64,000 nt of DNA from Mesorhizobium sp. CU3 (GTDB lineage: Bacteria; Pseudomonadota; Alphaproteobacteria; Rhizobiales; Rhizobiaceae), in contig NZ_VFWX01000002.1 of the NCBI RefSeq assembly GCF_006442965.1, positions 186,001 through 250,000 on the forward strand, written 5' to 3'. The notes below the pieces were generated by a model. That model was not told the DNA's origin. It saw only the letters and a list, made by a program, of their open reading frames with translations, and did not search any database. Position numbers and translations under genes: made by a program. Each line of letters starts with the position of its first letter. The first letter of the stretch is position 1. Of the stretch, positions 48,386 through 58,191 are shown piece after piece.

Positions 48386-50029
48386 TCACGGCGCCACCCG
48401 ATAAAGGCCGAGCGAGAGCTTGTCTCCTGACGAATAGTTGATGCCGTCGATCTCGGTCAGGCGCTTGGCCGACCTGCCCTGGGCAGCCAGAGCGTCGGTG
48501 ATCTTCTGCTCGTCCTTGATCGGCGCCAGCCCCAGCGCGCAGGCCGGATCGGCGATGAGATGCCGCGCTACGCCGTCGACGTCGGTAAGCACGGTCTTCG
48601 TGCCGACCAGGAACACCAGGCTGGGCTCCTGGAACCTGGCCGAAGCCAGCACGGTGCCGTCGCACAGGCGATTGGCGTCAACCGCGGCCTTGACGGCCGG
48701 GCTCAGCCAGATCGGTTTCAGCGACGGCGCGATCACTCCGAAAAGCAGGCTGAAGGTGATGCCGGCGCCGGCGGCGATGGCGCCGATGCGCGGCAGCGGC
48801 ACCTGCAATTGGCGCGGAAAAGCCAGATAGCCGGTGACCAAGGCCGCGATCGCCGCCGGAATGCTCCACCAGGAGAAAGTCTTGGTCAGATAGAGCGGTG
48901 CGCCGACGCACACCACCGCAAGGCCGACCGACACGACGACGACGCCGAAGGCCGTCGCCCACCACAGCCAGGTCTGCCAGCGCTTCAGCGGCGCGTTGGC
49001 CTGGTCGGCGGGCAAGGTCAGCAGCCAGCCGACCAGCAGCGCCATGCCCGGATAAGCCGGCATGACATAGTGCGGCAGCTTGGTCGGGATCGCCTCGAAG
49101 ACCAGCCAGAACGGGATGTACCAGGCGAGGCAGAAGCGCAGGCGCGGATCGTCCCAGAAGCGGTTGAGCGCCTGCAGGCCGGCGCCGACCGCGATCAGCC
49201 CGAAGGGCCACATGAAAAGCGAATAGGTCAGCATGTAGAAGCCGGGCGGCAGGCCATGCGATTCCTCGCCCTGCGCCACCTTGTTCAGCATGTCCTTGCC
49301 GACCGCCTCCTGGAAGAAAGCACCACCGCTCTTCCAGGTGATGAGGATGATCCACGGCAGCACGATCGCCAGCACGATGGCGACGCCGCGCACCAGCTTC
49401 ATCTTCAAGAGCCAGCGCCAGTCGCGGTCGAAGGCGATGAGCGCCCCGGCCGTGAGCAGCGACAACAGCGGCGCGACCGGCCCCTTGATGAGAATGCCGA
49501 TGCCCTGGGCGATCCAGAATATCCATGCGAGGTGGCCAGGCACCGGCTCATTCCGCTTCGCCGCCAGATAGACCTGCGCCAGCGCCCCTTGCGCCGCCAC
49601 GCAACAGGCAAGCAGCATGGCGTCGGTCTTGGCGTCGCGCCCTTCGAAAGCCGTGGCGAAAATCGCCGCCATCATCAGGCCGGCGGCGAGGCCGGCATTG
49701 GTGCCGAAGAGCTTTGTCCCGGTCCAGCCGACGCCGACCACAGCGAGCGCGATGCCGAGCATCGAGACCAGGCGATAGACCCAGATCGGCGCGGCCGCCC
49801 CCTCACCGCTTAGCGCCACCGCTGCCGACTGCAGCCAGTAGATGCCGATCGGCTTCTTGTAGCGCGACACGTCCTGCAGGCGGATATCGACATAGTCGCC
49901 GGTCTCGACCATTTGCTTGGTCGCCTGGACGAAGCGGGATTCGTCGCGGTCGACCGGCGGCAGGCTGGCCAACCCGCTCAACGTCATGACGATGCTGAAC
50001 AGAAAGAGGAAAAGGTAGTTCCTGTTCAT
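48386..50029 (-). CDS. GT39/ArnT-like polyprenyl-phosphate glycosyltransferase
   Basis: A 547-residue membrane glycosyltransferase with about 12 helices. The catalytic DRDESRFVQATKQM near residues 27-40, KKPIGIYWLQSA and EGRDAKTDAML are typical of the PMT/ArnT fold (DE motif on the first periplasmic loop). ArnT uses undecaprenyl-phosphate aminoarabinose; rhizobial relatives add galacturonic acid to lipid A core. The C-terminal soluble part (about residues 445-547) is periplasmic. It is transcribed ahead of the PAP2 phosphatase in the same direction. Exact sugar and acceptor unknown. Confidence 0.88.
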   Translation of the reverse strand: MNRNYLFLFLFSIVMTLSGLASLPPVDRDESRFVQATKQMVETGDYVDIRLQDVSRYKKPIGIYWLQSAAVALSGEGAAAPIWVYRLVSMLGIALAVVGVGWTGTKLFGTNAGLAAGLMMAAIFATAFEGRDAKTDAMLLACCVAAQGALAQVYLAAKRNEPVPGHLAWIFWIAQGIGILIKGPVAPLLSLLTAGALIAFDRDWRWLLKMKLVRGVAIVLAIVLPWIILITWKSGGAFFQEAVGKDMLNKVAQGEESHGLPPGFYMLTYSLFMWPFGLIAVGAGLQALNRFWDDPRLRFCLAWYIPFWLVFEAIPTKLPHYVMPAYPGMALLVGWLLTLPADQANAPLKRWQTWLWWATAFGVVVVSVGLAVVCVGAPLYLTKTFSWWSIPAAIAALVTGYLAFPRQLQVPLPRIGAIAAGAGITFSLLFGVIAPSLKPIWLSPAVKAAVDANRLCDGTVLASARFQEPSLVFLVGTKTVLTDVDGVARHLIADPACALGLAPIKDEQKITDALAAQGRSAKRLTEIDGINYSSGDKLSLGLYRVAP

Positions 50030-50262
50030 CGCGGGAGCTTATCCGATCTGAAACTGCGGGATGGCCCCGTCGCGGCGTAAGATACGCCCTTGCTTTGCGC
50101 GGCGCCTCATTACGCCAGCAAAAACGGCGAAGCAAGGACGCCCAGCGTCGCGTGCGACCGGGCGCAAACCGGAAACCACTTTTGCTCACGGCGGTTGGAT
50201 GCTAAACGCCCGCCTTCATATCCAGTCTGGCTTCGGCGCCGGGCGATCTCCGGGAAGCAAAA

Positions 50263-51516
50263 ATGTCCGCCTTCAAATCCGATTTCCTGCGCATCATGAG
50301 CGAGCGCGGCTTCATCCACCAGATTTCGGATGAAGCGGGCCTCGACCAGCTTTTCGCCAAGGAATCGGTAAGCGCCTATATCGGCTTCGACGCCACGGCG
50401 AAGAGCCTGCATGCCGGCTCGCTGATCCAGATCATGATGCTGCACTGGCTGCAGCAGACCGGCCACCGGCCGATCGCGCTGATGGGCGGCGGCACGACAA
50501 TGATTGGCGATCCGTCCTTCAAGGACGAGGCGCGCAAGCTGCTCACGCCTCAGGACATCGATGAAAATCTGGTCGGCATCCGCCGTAATTTCGCGTCCTA
50601 TCTCAAATTCGGCGACGGCGCCGGCGACGCGATCATGGTCAACAACGCCGACTGGTTGATGCAGATCAACTACGTCAACTTCCTGCGCGATGTCGGCCGG
50701 CATTTCTCGGTCAATCGCATGCTGGCCTTCGATTCCGTCAAGCTCAGGCTCGACCGCGAGCAGTCGCTGTCCTTCCTCGAGTTCAACTACATGATCCTGC
50801 AGGCCTACGATTTCGTCGAGCTCCACAAGCGCCTCGGCTGCAGGCTGCAGATGGGCGGCTCCGACCAGTGGGGCAACATTGTCAACGGCATAGATCTTGG
50901 ACATCGCATGGAAGGCGTGCAGCTCTTCGCCATGACCACGCCGCTGCTCACCACCTCGTCCGGCGCCAAGATGGGCAAGTCCGCCTCGGGCGCCGTCTGG
51001 CTCGATGGCGACATGCTGTCGCCCTACGAGTTCTGGCAGTATTGGCGCAACACCGAGGACGCCGATGTCGGCCGCTTCCTGAAGCTCTACACGACGCTGC
51101 CGCTCGACGAGGTGGCGCGGCTGGCAGCGCTCGGCGGCTCGGACATCAATGAGGCGAAGAAGATCCTCGCCACCGAGATCACCGCCATGCTGCATGGCCG
51201 CCAGGCAGCCGAGACGGCGAGCGAAACCGCGCGCAAGACCTTCGAGGAAGGCGCACTCGCCGACACGCTGCCCAGCGTCGAAGTGGCCAAGTCCGACCTC
51301 GAAGCCGGCATCGGCATCCTGTCGCTGTTCGTCAGCGCCGGGCTGGCCGGCTCGAACGGCGAAGCGCGCCGGCACATACAGGGCGGCGCCGTGCGCATCA
51401 ACGACCAGCCGGTGAGCGACGACAAGCGCGTGATCACGCTTCAGGACCTCGGCCCCGAAGGCGTCGTGAAGCTCTCGCTCGGCAAGAAGAAGCACGTGCT
51501 GGTGCGGCCGGCCTGA
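50263..51516 (+). CDS. tyrS: tyrosyl-tRNA synthetase
   Basis: A 417-residue class I synthetase that charges tRNA-Tyr. The HIGH-like motif is SLHAGSL near residue 50, the tyrosine-binding [14 protein letters not shown] and [13 protein letters not shown] are present, and the KMSKS loop reads [13 protein letters not shown] near residues 238-250. A C-terminal S4-like RNA-binding domain ([22 protein letters not shown]) completes it. The start at 50263 is the family start ([12 protein letters not shown]). Cytoplasmic, essential. Confidence 0.97.
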   Translation: MSAFKSDFLRIMSERGFIHQISDEAGLDQLFAKESVSAYIGFDATAKSLHAGSLIQIMMLHWLQQTGHRPIALMGGGTTMIGDPSFKDEARKLLTPQDIDENLVGIRRNFASYLKFGDGAGDAIMVNNADWLMQINYVNFLRDVGRHFSVNRMLAFDSVKLRLDREQSLSFLEFNYMILQAYDFVELHKRLGCRLQMGGSDQWGNIVNGIDLGHRMEGVQLFAMTTPLLTTSSGAKMGKSASGAVWLDGDMLSPYEFWQYWRNTEDADVGRFLKLYTTLPLDEVARLAALGGSDINEAKKILATEITAMLHGRQAAETASETARKTFEEGALADTLPSVEVAKSDLEAGIGILSLFVSAGLAGSNGEARRHIQGGAVRINDQPVSDDKRVITLQDLGPEGVVKLSLGKKKHVLVRPA

Positions 51517-51574
51517 TCGATAGCGGCGTCATTGGCCGCGATCTTTCCTCGCAGGCCGGCTTTTGTAATCTCGG

Positions 51575-54500
51575 TCACCTGTACTCGAAGATCGAGCGGA
51601 AGATCCCCGGCGCCACCACCGACAGCGGATTGATGTTGAGCGTCGGCTTGTCGGCGTTGCCCTTGAGCCGGTAGGTGACGCCGATAAGGCCGCGGTCGCG
51701 GCCATTGCCGAGCAGCGGGCCGAACAGCGGCAATTCGCCAAAAATACGGTTCAGCCCATAGACCGGCATGAAGGTGCCGGTCACGTCCATGTTGTTGTTC
51801 TGGTCGTAGAGCACGCCCTGGAAGGTCGTGCCGATGCGCGGGCCGCGCAGCAGGCCGTTGGCCAATTTGAGGTAGCCCGAGCCTTTCTCGATCTCGGCGA
51901 AGCCGCGCTCGAACTGCACGCGCGAGGTATCGATATCGGCCTTCACAGCCTCGTTCAGGCTTCGCGTGTCGCCGGCCGGCTTGGTCGACACGATTGAGGC
52001 GAGCTTGGGCTCGTTGACGATATAGAAATTGCTGGTGTCGACTTGGCCCCTCATCGGCCCGTCCGCGGCGCCGGAAAGCGCCATGGTGATCGTCCCGCCC
52101 TCCATATGCTCATAGACGTTGAGGAAGCGCAGTATAGCGCCGGCGTCGGCTGACTTCACCTTGAGCGAACGGCCGCCTTCGCCGGTTGTGTTGGTGATCG
52201 CGATCGCAGCGCCCGAACCCGCCGTCGCGATGACGCTTAGCCCGTTCACGCGCGAGCCGGCGGCGCTGTAGTCGAGCTTGAGGTTGGAGAGTGCCTCGTC
52301 GTGGAAACCGGTCAGGGATTTCACATCGGCGCTCACCGAAATCGCGCCGTTGCCGGCGCCTTTGGTGGCGGTGTCGACATCCGACGTAAACTGCTTGATC
52401 AGCGAGCGGGCGTCGAGCGCATCGCCGCTGACATCGACGGCGTAGCTCTTGCCGGAGCGTTTCACCGAAACGGCGACGTCATCGCCGCGGTTGAGCGCAA
52501 CCTTCGAGAAGCGGGCCGACGACAGCGCGCCATTGACCAAGTTCACCTCGCCGTCGATCGAAAAGCTTTTGCCGTCGAGGTCGAAATCCGACAGCGTGGT
52601 GGTGCTGCCCGACTTCGTCATGTCGAAGGTGACCTTGGCGGGAATGCCGGCGCCCTTGCTCCACCCGGCCCAGGGAATGTCGAGCTTGGCGCTGGTGAGA
52701 TCCGCCGAAACCTGCTGGGCGCCCTCGCCGCTCTTGTCGATCGCCACCTTGATGGTGCCGGAAAGCAGGTCCGAGAGCCCAGGCATGCTGGCGTTGCGCG
52801 TCTTGTCGTCGAGGATGAGAGAGACCTTGCGGCTGCGCGGCGGCCCGTCATCGGCGAGCGGCTCGACCAGATCGAGCTCGGCCGGAATCCCGTTGAGCTT
52901 CGCATCGGCCGAAATCACCGCCTGTTTCGGTGAGACGGTGATCGAGCCGTCGGCCTCGGTCACCGTTTGGTCCTCGAACGGCTTGGCCAACGACAGGTCC
53001 TTGTAGTCGAGCGATACCAGCCAATCGAGGGTCGAGGTGTCCATGCCCTTTGTCAGCGGAATCTCCGCCTTTACGTGACCGGTGACGGTGCCGGAAAGGT
53101 CTTCCGGCGCCAGACCGACATGGCGCATGGCATTGATGGGCTCGTAGGAGGCAAGCTCGGCGATCGCCGGCGCTTCGCCCGCAACGTCGATGTCGAGCGC
53201 GCCGATCACGATCGGCCGGTTCGCATTCTTGATCGTCAGCGTGCCGTCGCTTGCCGCCACTGTGCGGCCGCTGGGCATGTAGACGCTGCCCGAGGACAGG
53301 CTGATATCGACATCGTTGCCCTGGAAGACGACGACGCCGACGGCGTCGCGGATCGGCGGGATGCGGCCGGCCGTGTCGAAGCGCGAGCCGTCGATCTGGA
53401 AGCGGCCGAACACCTCTTCGCCGGACAGCGGCACGCCGTTGCCCATTCTGCCCGGCGCGACCTGGAATTGCAGATTGGCGTCGGTGACCGTGCCGCCGAA
53501 CAAGTTATTCAGCACCCAAGCCCGCGCGTTGCGCGCCGAGAACCAGGGCCACAACTGCTTGACATGGGCGACCGGCATGTCGTGGACGTTGAGCGACAGC
53601 GATATGCCCGGAGGGCCGTTGTCAATGAATGTGACGCTGGCCGCACCTAGCACTTCCGCCGATCCACCGGAGCGCACGCCGATCTGTTCGGCGACCAGTT
53701 TGCGGCTCTTGAGCTGGTAGACGCCGGCGATCCGGGAAACGAAATGCAGCGCCGGCTCCGGCGAGTCGGAGGGCGCCAGCGTGGAATCGTCGCTGGTCAG
53801 GTCAAAGCGGTAGGCGGGCTCTTCCCCGGCCACCGACGGCTTCGGCCCGATCGATCCGGCAAAATCGAAACTGGAGCGGCCGCTCGTGATCGACAGCTTG
53901 TCGACCGAGATCTTGTTCGACCCGGCCACCAGCGCGACATCGGCGTCGACATCGGCCGGTACCAGGCCACGCTCGTCCAGGGCGAGCATCGATCCCGTGA
54001 TCGACAGTGAAGCTGCCAGCCGCGACGGCGTGTCGCCGGGCGCCTCCGAGCCGGAAAGCTTCAGTGCAACCGAGCCAAGCTTGCCGCCATCGGCCGCATT
54101 GGTTGCGTTGTTTGCGCCGGCGGAGGTTTCACCCTGGGCATTCGCTATCTGAACGCTGGCATCCAGCGAGGCGATCCGCCGTGCCGTCGCATCGCGCGTC
54201 GCGGCACCTGTCAGCACGACGCGCCGGCCGTCGACAACGGCGTTGTAGGACAGCTTTATGCCACCTGTTCCCGTCTGGGCCACCGTGGCCGCGGTGACGG
54301 TCACATGCTTGACCAAGCCATTGTCCGGCAGCTCGAACTCGACATTGCTGAGCTCGACCTGACGTATGGAATCCTCGCGCACCGCGTCCAGCGCGTCGTT
54401 CAGCCCAGCAAAGATTGCGGCGGAGACCTTCTCCGGATCGATCAGGCCGTCCTGATTGCGCAGATTCGCCGCCCAGTCGCCGCCGCCCGACGGCAGCGCG

Positions 54501-54982
54501 GCCGCCATGATATGGGCATCGGAGAACCGGGCGCTGGTCAGCCTGACGTCGCCCGACAGGAGTGGCAGCAGGCGCATGCCGAAGCGGACCCGGCCCATAT
54601 CGGCCATCGGCTTGCCGTCAGCGCTTTTCAGGCTGACGTCATCCACTTGCAAGGCAACGAAGCTCGAGCCGTCCAAGGTCAGGCGCGCCGGTCCGAGGGC
54701 TACACGGACATCGACGCCGGCCAGTTTCTCGATCGCCGTCTCGGCCTCGGTGCGCAACCGTTCGGTGCCGATCCCCGAAGCGCCGATCACATAGACGGCT
54801 ACCGCCGCGAGCAGCACCAGTGCGCAAAGTCCGGCGAACACGCGGCCAAGCATGCGGAAGCGCCGCCGCACGGCCGCCCGCCCAAGCGGCGGCACGCTGC
54901 ACGCTGAAGGAAGCGCGGCCAGGTCGGTGATCTCGTCACGCCTGAACCTGATCTTCTCGTGCTGCGGTTCTTCCTGATCCAA
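51575..54982 (-). CDS. large AsmA/YhdP-like envelope protein (DUF3971)
   Basis: A protein of about 1135 residues with one N-terminal membrane helix (GRVFAGLCALVLLAAVAVYVIG) and a long, repeat-rich beta-strand periplasmic part. The N-terminal domain resembles AsmA; the middle contains the DUF3971-type stretch VWPWFSARNARAWVLNNLFGGTVTD-like pattern, and the end resembles the AsmA C-terminal domain with VTGTFMPVYGLNRIFGELPLFGPLLG. E. coli YhdP and AsmA move phospholipids to the outer membrane. The start is uncertain: TTG at 54982 (before LDQEEPQ) or ATG at 54853. It diverges from bcp. Expected role: lipid transport bridge across the periplasm. Confidence 0.9.
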   Translation of the reverse strand: MDQEEPQHEKIRFRRDEITDLAALPSACSVPPLGRAAVRRRFRMLGRVFAGLCALVLLAAVAVYVIGASGIGTERLRTEAETAIEKLAGVDVRVALGPARLTLDGSSFVALQVDDVSLKSADGKPMADMGRVRFGMRLLPLLSGDVRLTSARFSDAHIMAAALPSGGGDWAANLRNQDGLIDPEKVSAAIFAGLNDALDAVREDSIRQVELSNVEFELPDNGLVKHVTVTAATVAQTGTGGIKLSYNAVVDGRRVVLTGAATRDATARRIASLDASVQIANAQGETSAGANNATNAADGGKLGSVALKLSGSEAPGDTPSRLAASLSITGSMLALDERGLVPADVDADVALVAGSNKISVDKLSITSGRSSFDFAGSIGPKPSVAGEEPAYRFDLTSDDSTLAPSDSPEPALHFVSRIAGVYQLKSRKLVAEQIGVRSGGSAEVLGAASVTFIDNGPPGISLSLNVHDMPVAHVKQLWPWFSARNARAWVLNNLFGGTVTDANLQFQVAPGRMGNGVPLSGEEVFGRFQIDGSRFDTAGRIPPIRDAVGVVVFQGNDVDISLSSGSVYMPSGRTVAASDGTLTIKNANRPIVIGALDIDVAGEAPAIAELASYEPINAMRHVGLAPEDLSGTVTGHVKAEIPLTKGMDTSTLDWLVSLDYKDLSLAKPFEDQTVTEADGSITVSPKQAVISADAKLNGIPAELDLVEPLADDGPPRSRKVSLILDDKTRNASMPGLSDLLSGTIKVAIDKSGEGAQQVSADLTSAKLDIPWAGWSKGAGIPAKVTFDMTKSGSTTTLSDFDLDGKSFSIDGEVNLVNGALSSARFSKVALNRGDDVAVSVKRSGKSYAVDVSGDALDARSLIKQFTSDVDTATKGAGNGAISVSADVKSLTGFHDEALSNLKLDYSAAGSRVNGLSVIATAGSGAAIAITNTTGEGGRSLKVKSADAGAILRFLNVYEHMEGGTITMALSGAADGPMRGQVDTSNFYIVNEPKLASIVSTKPAGDTRSLNEAVKADIDTSRVQFERGFAEIEKGSGYLKLANGLLRGPRIGTTFQGVLYDQNNNMDVTGTFMPVYGLNRIFGELPLFGPLLGNGRDRGLIGVTYRLKGNADKPTLNINPLSVVAPGIFRSIFEYR

Positions 54983-55076
54983 GCAATGTTCCGTTGTGAC
55001 GAACTCGTCGTGGACGAATCCCCGCCTGACGTTATATCGATGCTTTCTCGCGTGTAACCGCAAAGAAGGCCTCGAT

Positions 55077-55544
55077 ATGGCTGACCTCGACATCGGCGAC
55101 GTTGCGCCGCAATTCGATCTTCCGCGCGACGGTGGCGGCTCGCTGAGCCTCGCCGCGTTCCGGGGCAAGCCCGTTGTACTCTACTTTTACCCTCAGGACG
55201 ACACCACAAGCTGTACCAACGAGGCGATCGGGTTCTCGCAACTGAAACCGGAGTTCGAAAAGGCAGGCGCCGTGGTGATCGGGCTGTCGCCCGACAGCAT
55301 CAAGAAGCACGACAAGTTCAAGCAGAAATACGATCTCACCGTCGATCTCGTTGCCGACGAGGAGCGCAAGGTCATCGAGGCCTACCATCTGTGGGTCGAG
55401 AAGACGATGTATGGCCGCAAGTATATGGGTGTCGAGCGCGCCACCTTCCTGATCGGCAAGGACGGCCGCATCGCCCGGATCTGGCGCCAGGTCCGCGTCA
55501 AAGGTCATGCCGAAGAGGTCCTGGTAGCAGCCCGCGCCCTCTGA
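55077..55544 (+). CDS. bcp: Bcp/PrxQ-type thioredoxin-dependent peroxiredoxin
   Basis: A 155-residue peroxiredoxin that reduces peroxides. It starts MADLDIGDVAPQFDLPRDGG. The peroxidatic cysteine is in FYPQDDTTSCTNEAIGF (PxxxTxxC retained), where many relatives have TPGCT. No second cysteine is present, so the enzyme would work as a 1-Cys form, recycled by an outside thiol. The ATG at 55077 follows AAGAAGGCCTCGAT. It diverges from the AsmA-like gene. Confidence 0.93.
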   Translation: MADLDIGDVAPQFDLPRDGGGSLSLAAFRGKPVVLYFYPQDDTTSCTNEAIGFSQLKPEFEKAGAVVIGLSPDSIKKHDKFKQKYDLTVDLVADEERKVIEAYHLWVEKTMYGRKYMGVERATFLIGKDGRIARIWRQVRVKGHAEEVLVAARAL

Positions 55545-55711
55545 GCTACCGGCAACCGCGGCCTTTCGACCACTGCCGCCTTCCGACCACCACAACCCGC
55601 CACCCGTCATGCGGGAAGAGATTAAGCCAGGCTCGCGCCAGGCAAGGCTTTGTTAACCCTAATAATGTGTAATCGGGCTTGTCGTCGGTGTCGTAACGAA
55701 AGCTTGGTCCC

Positions 55712-56992
55712 GTGAACCCAACCGGTCAGTCAGCGGTCTTCGGCAGGCGCAAGGAACCCCATACCGTCATCATCGCCCGCGGCAATGAAATCCGCCATTT
55801 TACCATCCGGCCATGGCTTGCCGCGCTGATCGGATCGGCGCTTGCCGCGACCGCCATCGGTTATCTGCTCGCCACCTCCTATCTGGTGCTGCGCGACGAT
55901 CTGATCGGCGCCACGACGGCCAGGCAGGCGCGCATGCAGCAGGCCTATGAGGACCGCATCTCGGCCCTTCGCGCCCAGGTCGACCGCATCACCAGCCGCC
56001 AGCTTCTCGACCAGCAGTTGATGGAAACCAAGGTCAGCGAGCTGCTGGCAAGACAAACCCAGCTCAGCGAGCGCCACGGCCGGCTCGGCCCGATCCTCGA
56101 ACGCGCCGAGAACGAGGTCGGTGACGCGCCCGCGACGAGTGCTGCGACGCCCAAGGCGGCCGAGAGTCCAGAGATCACGGGCAGCATCTCGCAGGCGCCG
56201 ACCTATTCCGTCGCATCCTTGAGCGACGGCGACACCAGACCTTTCTCGCTGTGGTCGACAAGGTCCGATCCGCTCGATGGCGAGACGGCGGCCGACCGCG
56301 CGGACAAGCTCTTCGTGTCGATCAACGCGTCGCTCAAATCCATTGAAAACCAACAGCTTTCACGCATCACAACACTCGCCGACAGCGCCTACAAGAATGC
56401 CGACGCCATCGCGCAGGCCCTGGAAGCTGCGGGCCTGCCTGTCGACAGCGAGTTCGGCAAGAGCGATGTCGGCGGCCCGCTAGTCCCGCTCGACCCGTCG
56501 CAACTCTTCGACAGCAAGGTCAAGGAACTAGACGAAGCGCTGGACGCGCTCGACGAGGTCAAGAAGGAGGCGCGCAAGCTGCCGCTGACCAACCCCGCTC
56601 CTGGACATACGGTGACCAGCCCGTTCGGAGTGCGAACCGATCCGATCCTCGGCACCGCTGCCCTGCACACGGGCATGGACTTCAGGGCGCCGATCGGCAT
56701 GCCGGCCAAGGTCACGGCCGCCGGCGTGGTGACGAGGGCCGGCTGGGCCGGCGGCTATGGCCGCATGGTCGAGGTCGATCATGGCAACGGCTTTGCCACA
56801 CGCTACGGACACCTGAGCGAGATCGACGTCGTCGTGGGCCAGAAGCTTGCCGCCGGCGACGTGATCGGCAAAACCGGCTCGAGCGGCCGTTCGACCGGCC
56901 CGCACCTCCACTACGAAGTGCGCCATGATGGCGAAGCGATCGATCCGCTGCGCTTCCTGACCGTCGGCAAGAAGGTCGCGCAGTACCTTTAG
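55712..56992 (+). CDS. membrane-anchored M23 (LytM) peptidase
   Basis: A 426-residue protein starting at a GTG (MNPTGQSAVFGRRKEP). One transmembrane helix lies near residues 30-55. A coiled-coil-like periplasmic region rich in Arg/Gln follows (about 70-140), then a disordered part. The C-terminal LytM domain has the zinc-site residues HTGMDFRAP near residue 323 and HLHYEVRHDG near residue 395, so it appears catalytically competent. It is likely to cut peptidoglycan cross-links or to activate amidases in cell division. Paralogs in rhizobia are involved in polar growth. It ends 4 bases inside the M20 gene end. Confidence 0.92.
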   Translation: MNPTGQSAVFGRRKEPHTVIIARGNEIRHFTIRPWLAALIGSALAATAIGYLLATSYLVLRDDLIGATTARQARMQQAYEDRISALRAQVDRITSRQLLDQQLMETKVSELLARQTQLSERHGRLGPILERAENEVGDAPATSAATPKAAESPEITGSISQAPTYSVASLSDGDTRPFSLWSTRSDPLDGETAADRADKLFVSINASLKSIENQQLSRITTLADSAYKNADAIAQALEAAGLPVDSEFGKSDVGGPLVPLDPSQLFDSKVKELDEALDALDEVKKEARKLPLTNPAPGHTVTSPFGVRTDPILGTAALHTGMDFRAPIGMPAKVTAAGVVTRAGWAGGYGRMVEVDHGNGFATRYGHLSEIDVVVGQKLAAGDVIGKTGSSGRSTGPHLHYEVRHDGEAIDPLRFLTVGKKVAQYL

Positions 56993-58191
56993 CGCTGCCC
57001 TGCCAGGAACAACGTCGCTGCCGAAACCAAAGTCAGAACGCCATTCTTCAAGGCCGCTTCGTCGACGCGAAACCTCGCGTGATGCAGCGGATAGACCGAG
57101 CCGGCTTCTTCATTGCGGATGCCGAGCCGGAAATAGACCGACGGAATTTTCTCGCTGTAATAGGCAAAATCGTCGGCGATGCTCCATCCGGGCATGTTGA
57201 GCGCATTCTCCGCGCCGATGCTGGCCTTGGCGCCGGCAAGGACCAGCTCGGCCATCTCGGCATCGTTGACGACGCCGGGCTCGCCCCGATGGATGTCGAC
57301 CTTCACCTTCGCGCCATGGCTGGCCGCAAGGCCGTCCAGCACCTCGCGAAGCCGGCGCCAGGCGCGCTCGCGGGTTGCGTCATTGCCACTGCGGATAGTG
57401 CCCTTCAAGGCGACTTTGCCGGCCGTGACATTATAGGCATTGCCGCCATTGATGGCGGTCACTGAAACGACCAGCGGATCATAGGGATCAGTCTCGCGCG
57501 AGACGATCTTCTGCAATTCGCCCACCATCGAGCAGGCGGCGGTCAACGCGTCGATGCCTTCATAAGGCTTTGCCGCATGCGCGGCAGAACCAGTAACCAG
57601 CACATCGAACGTGTCGCAGGCCAGCGTGTAAGGGCCGGAACCGACGGCGACCTTGCCGGACGGCGTATAAGGATCGACATGGACACAGAGCGCGGCGTCG
57701 ACATCGTCGAGCAGCCCCTCCGCCACCACCCGCTTGCCGCCTGACGGCTCGTCCTCCTCGGCTGGCTGGAAGATGAGGCGGACTGTCCCGCCGAAGCTTT
57801 CGCGCATTCGGTGCAGATGCGTGGCCACTGCAAAGCCCATCGCGGCATGAGCGTCGTGGCCGCAGGCATGCATCACGCCGGGATTGACCGACGCGAAGTC
57901 AACGCCGGACTCCTCCTCGATCGGCAAAGCGTCGATATCAGCGCGGATGGCGATCTTGCGGTTCGACGGCCGGCCAGTGCCGACAATATCGACGGCAAGA
58001 CCGTAACCGGCGACGTCGCGGATATTCTCGATCCCCTGTCCGGCCAGCATCTCCCGCAGATAACTCTGCGTTCCTGCTTCGCGGTTCGAGAGTTCCGGAT
58101 TGCGATGCAGATGGCGGCGGGCCTCGATCATCCGCTCGAGAATTCCGGCATCGATCTCGCTTGCTGGCCAGGACCGGTCAGGATTTGACAT
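56989..58191 (-). CDS. M20-family amidohydrolase (hippurate-type)
   Basis: A 400-residue metallo-amidohydrolase. Conserved features are ARRHLHRNPELSNREAGTQS near the N-terminus, RADIDALPIEEESG, HACGHDAHAAMG with the metal-binding Asp/His, and QPAEEDEPSGG with the catalytic Glu. The dimerisation lobe contains GSAAHAAKPYEGIDAL. Such enzymes split N-acyl amino acids. It overlaps the upstream M24 gene by 14 bases and is therefore likely to be co-translated with it. The combination suggests breakdown of an N-acylated compound, discussed with the M24 gene. Confidence 0.92.
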   Translation of the reverse strand: MSNPDRSWPASEIDAGILERMIEARRHLHRNPELSNREAGTQSYLREMLAGQGIENIRDVAGYGLAVDIVGTGRPSNRKIAIRADIDALPIEEESGVDFASVNPGVMHACGHDAHAAMGFAVATHLHRMRESFGGTVRLIFQPAEEDEPSGGKRVVAEGLLDDVDAALCVHVDPYTPSGKVAVGSGPYTLACDTFDVLVTGSAAHAAKPYEGIDALTAACSMVGELQKIVSRETDPYDPLVVSVTAINGGNAYNVTAGKVALKGTIRSGNDATRERAWRRLREVLDGLAASHGAKVKVDIHRGEPGVVNDAEMAELVLAGAKASIGAENALNMPGWSIADDFAYYSEKIPSVYFRLGIRNEEAGSVYPLHHARFRVDEAALKNGVLTLVSAATLFLAGQR

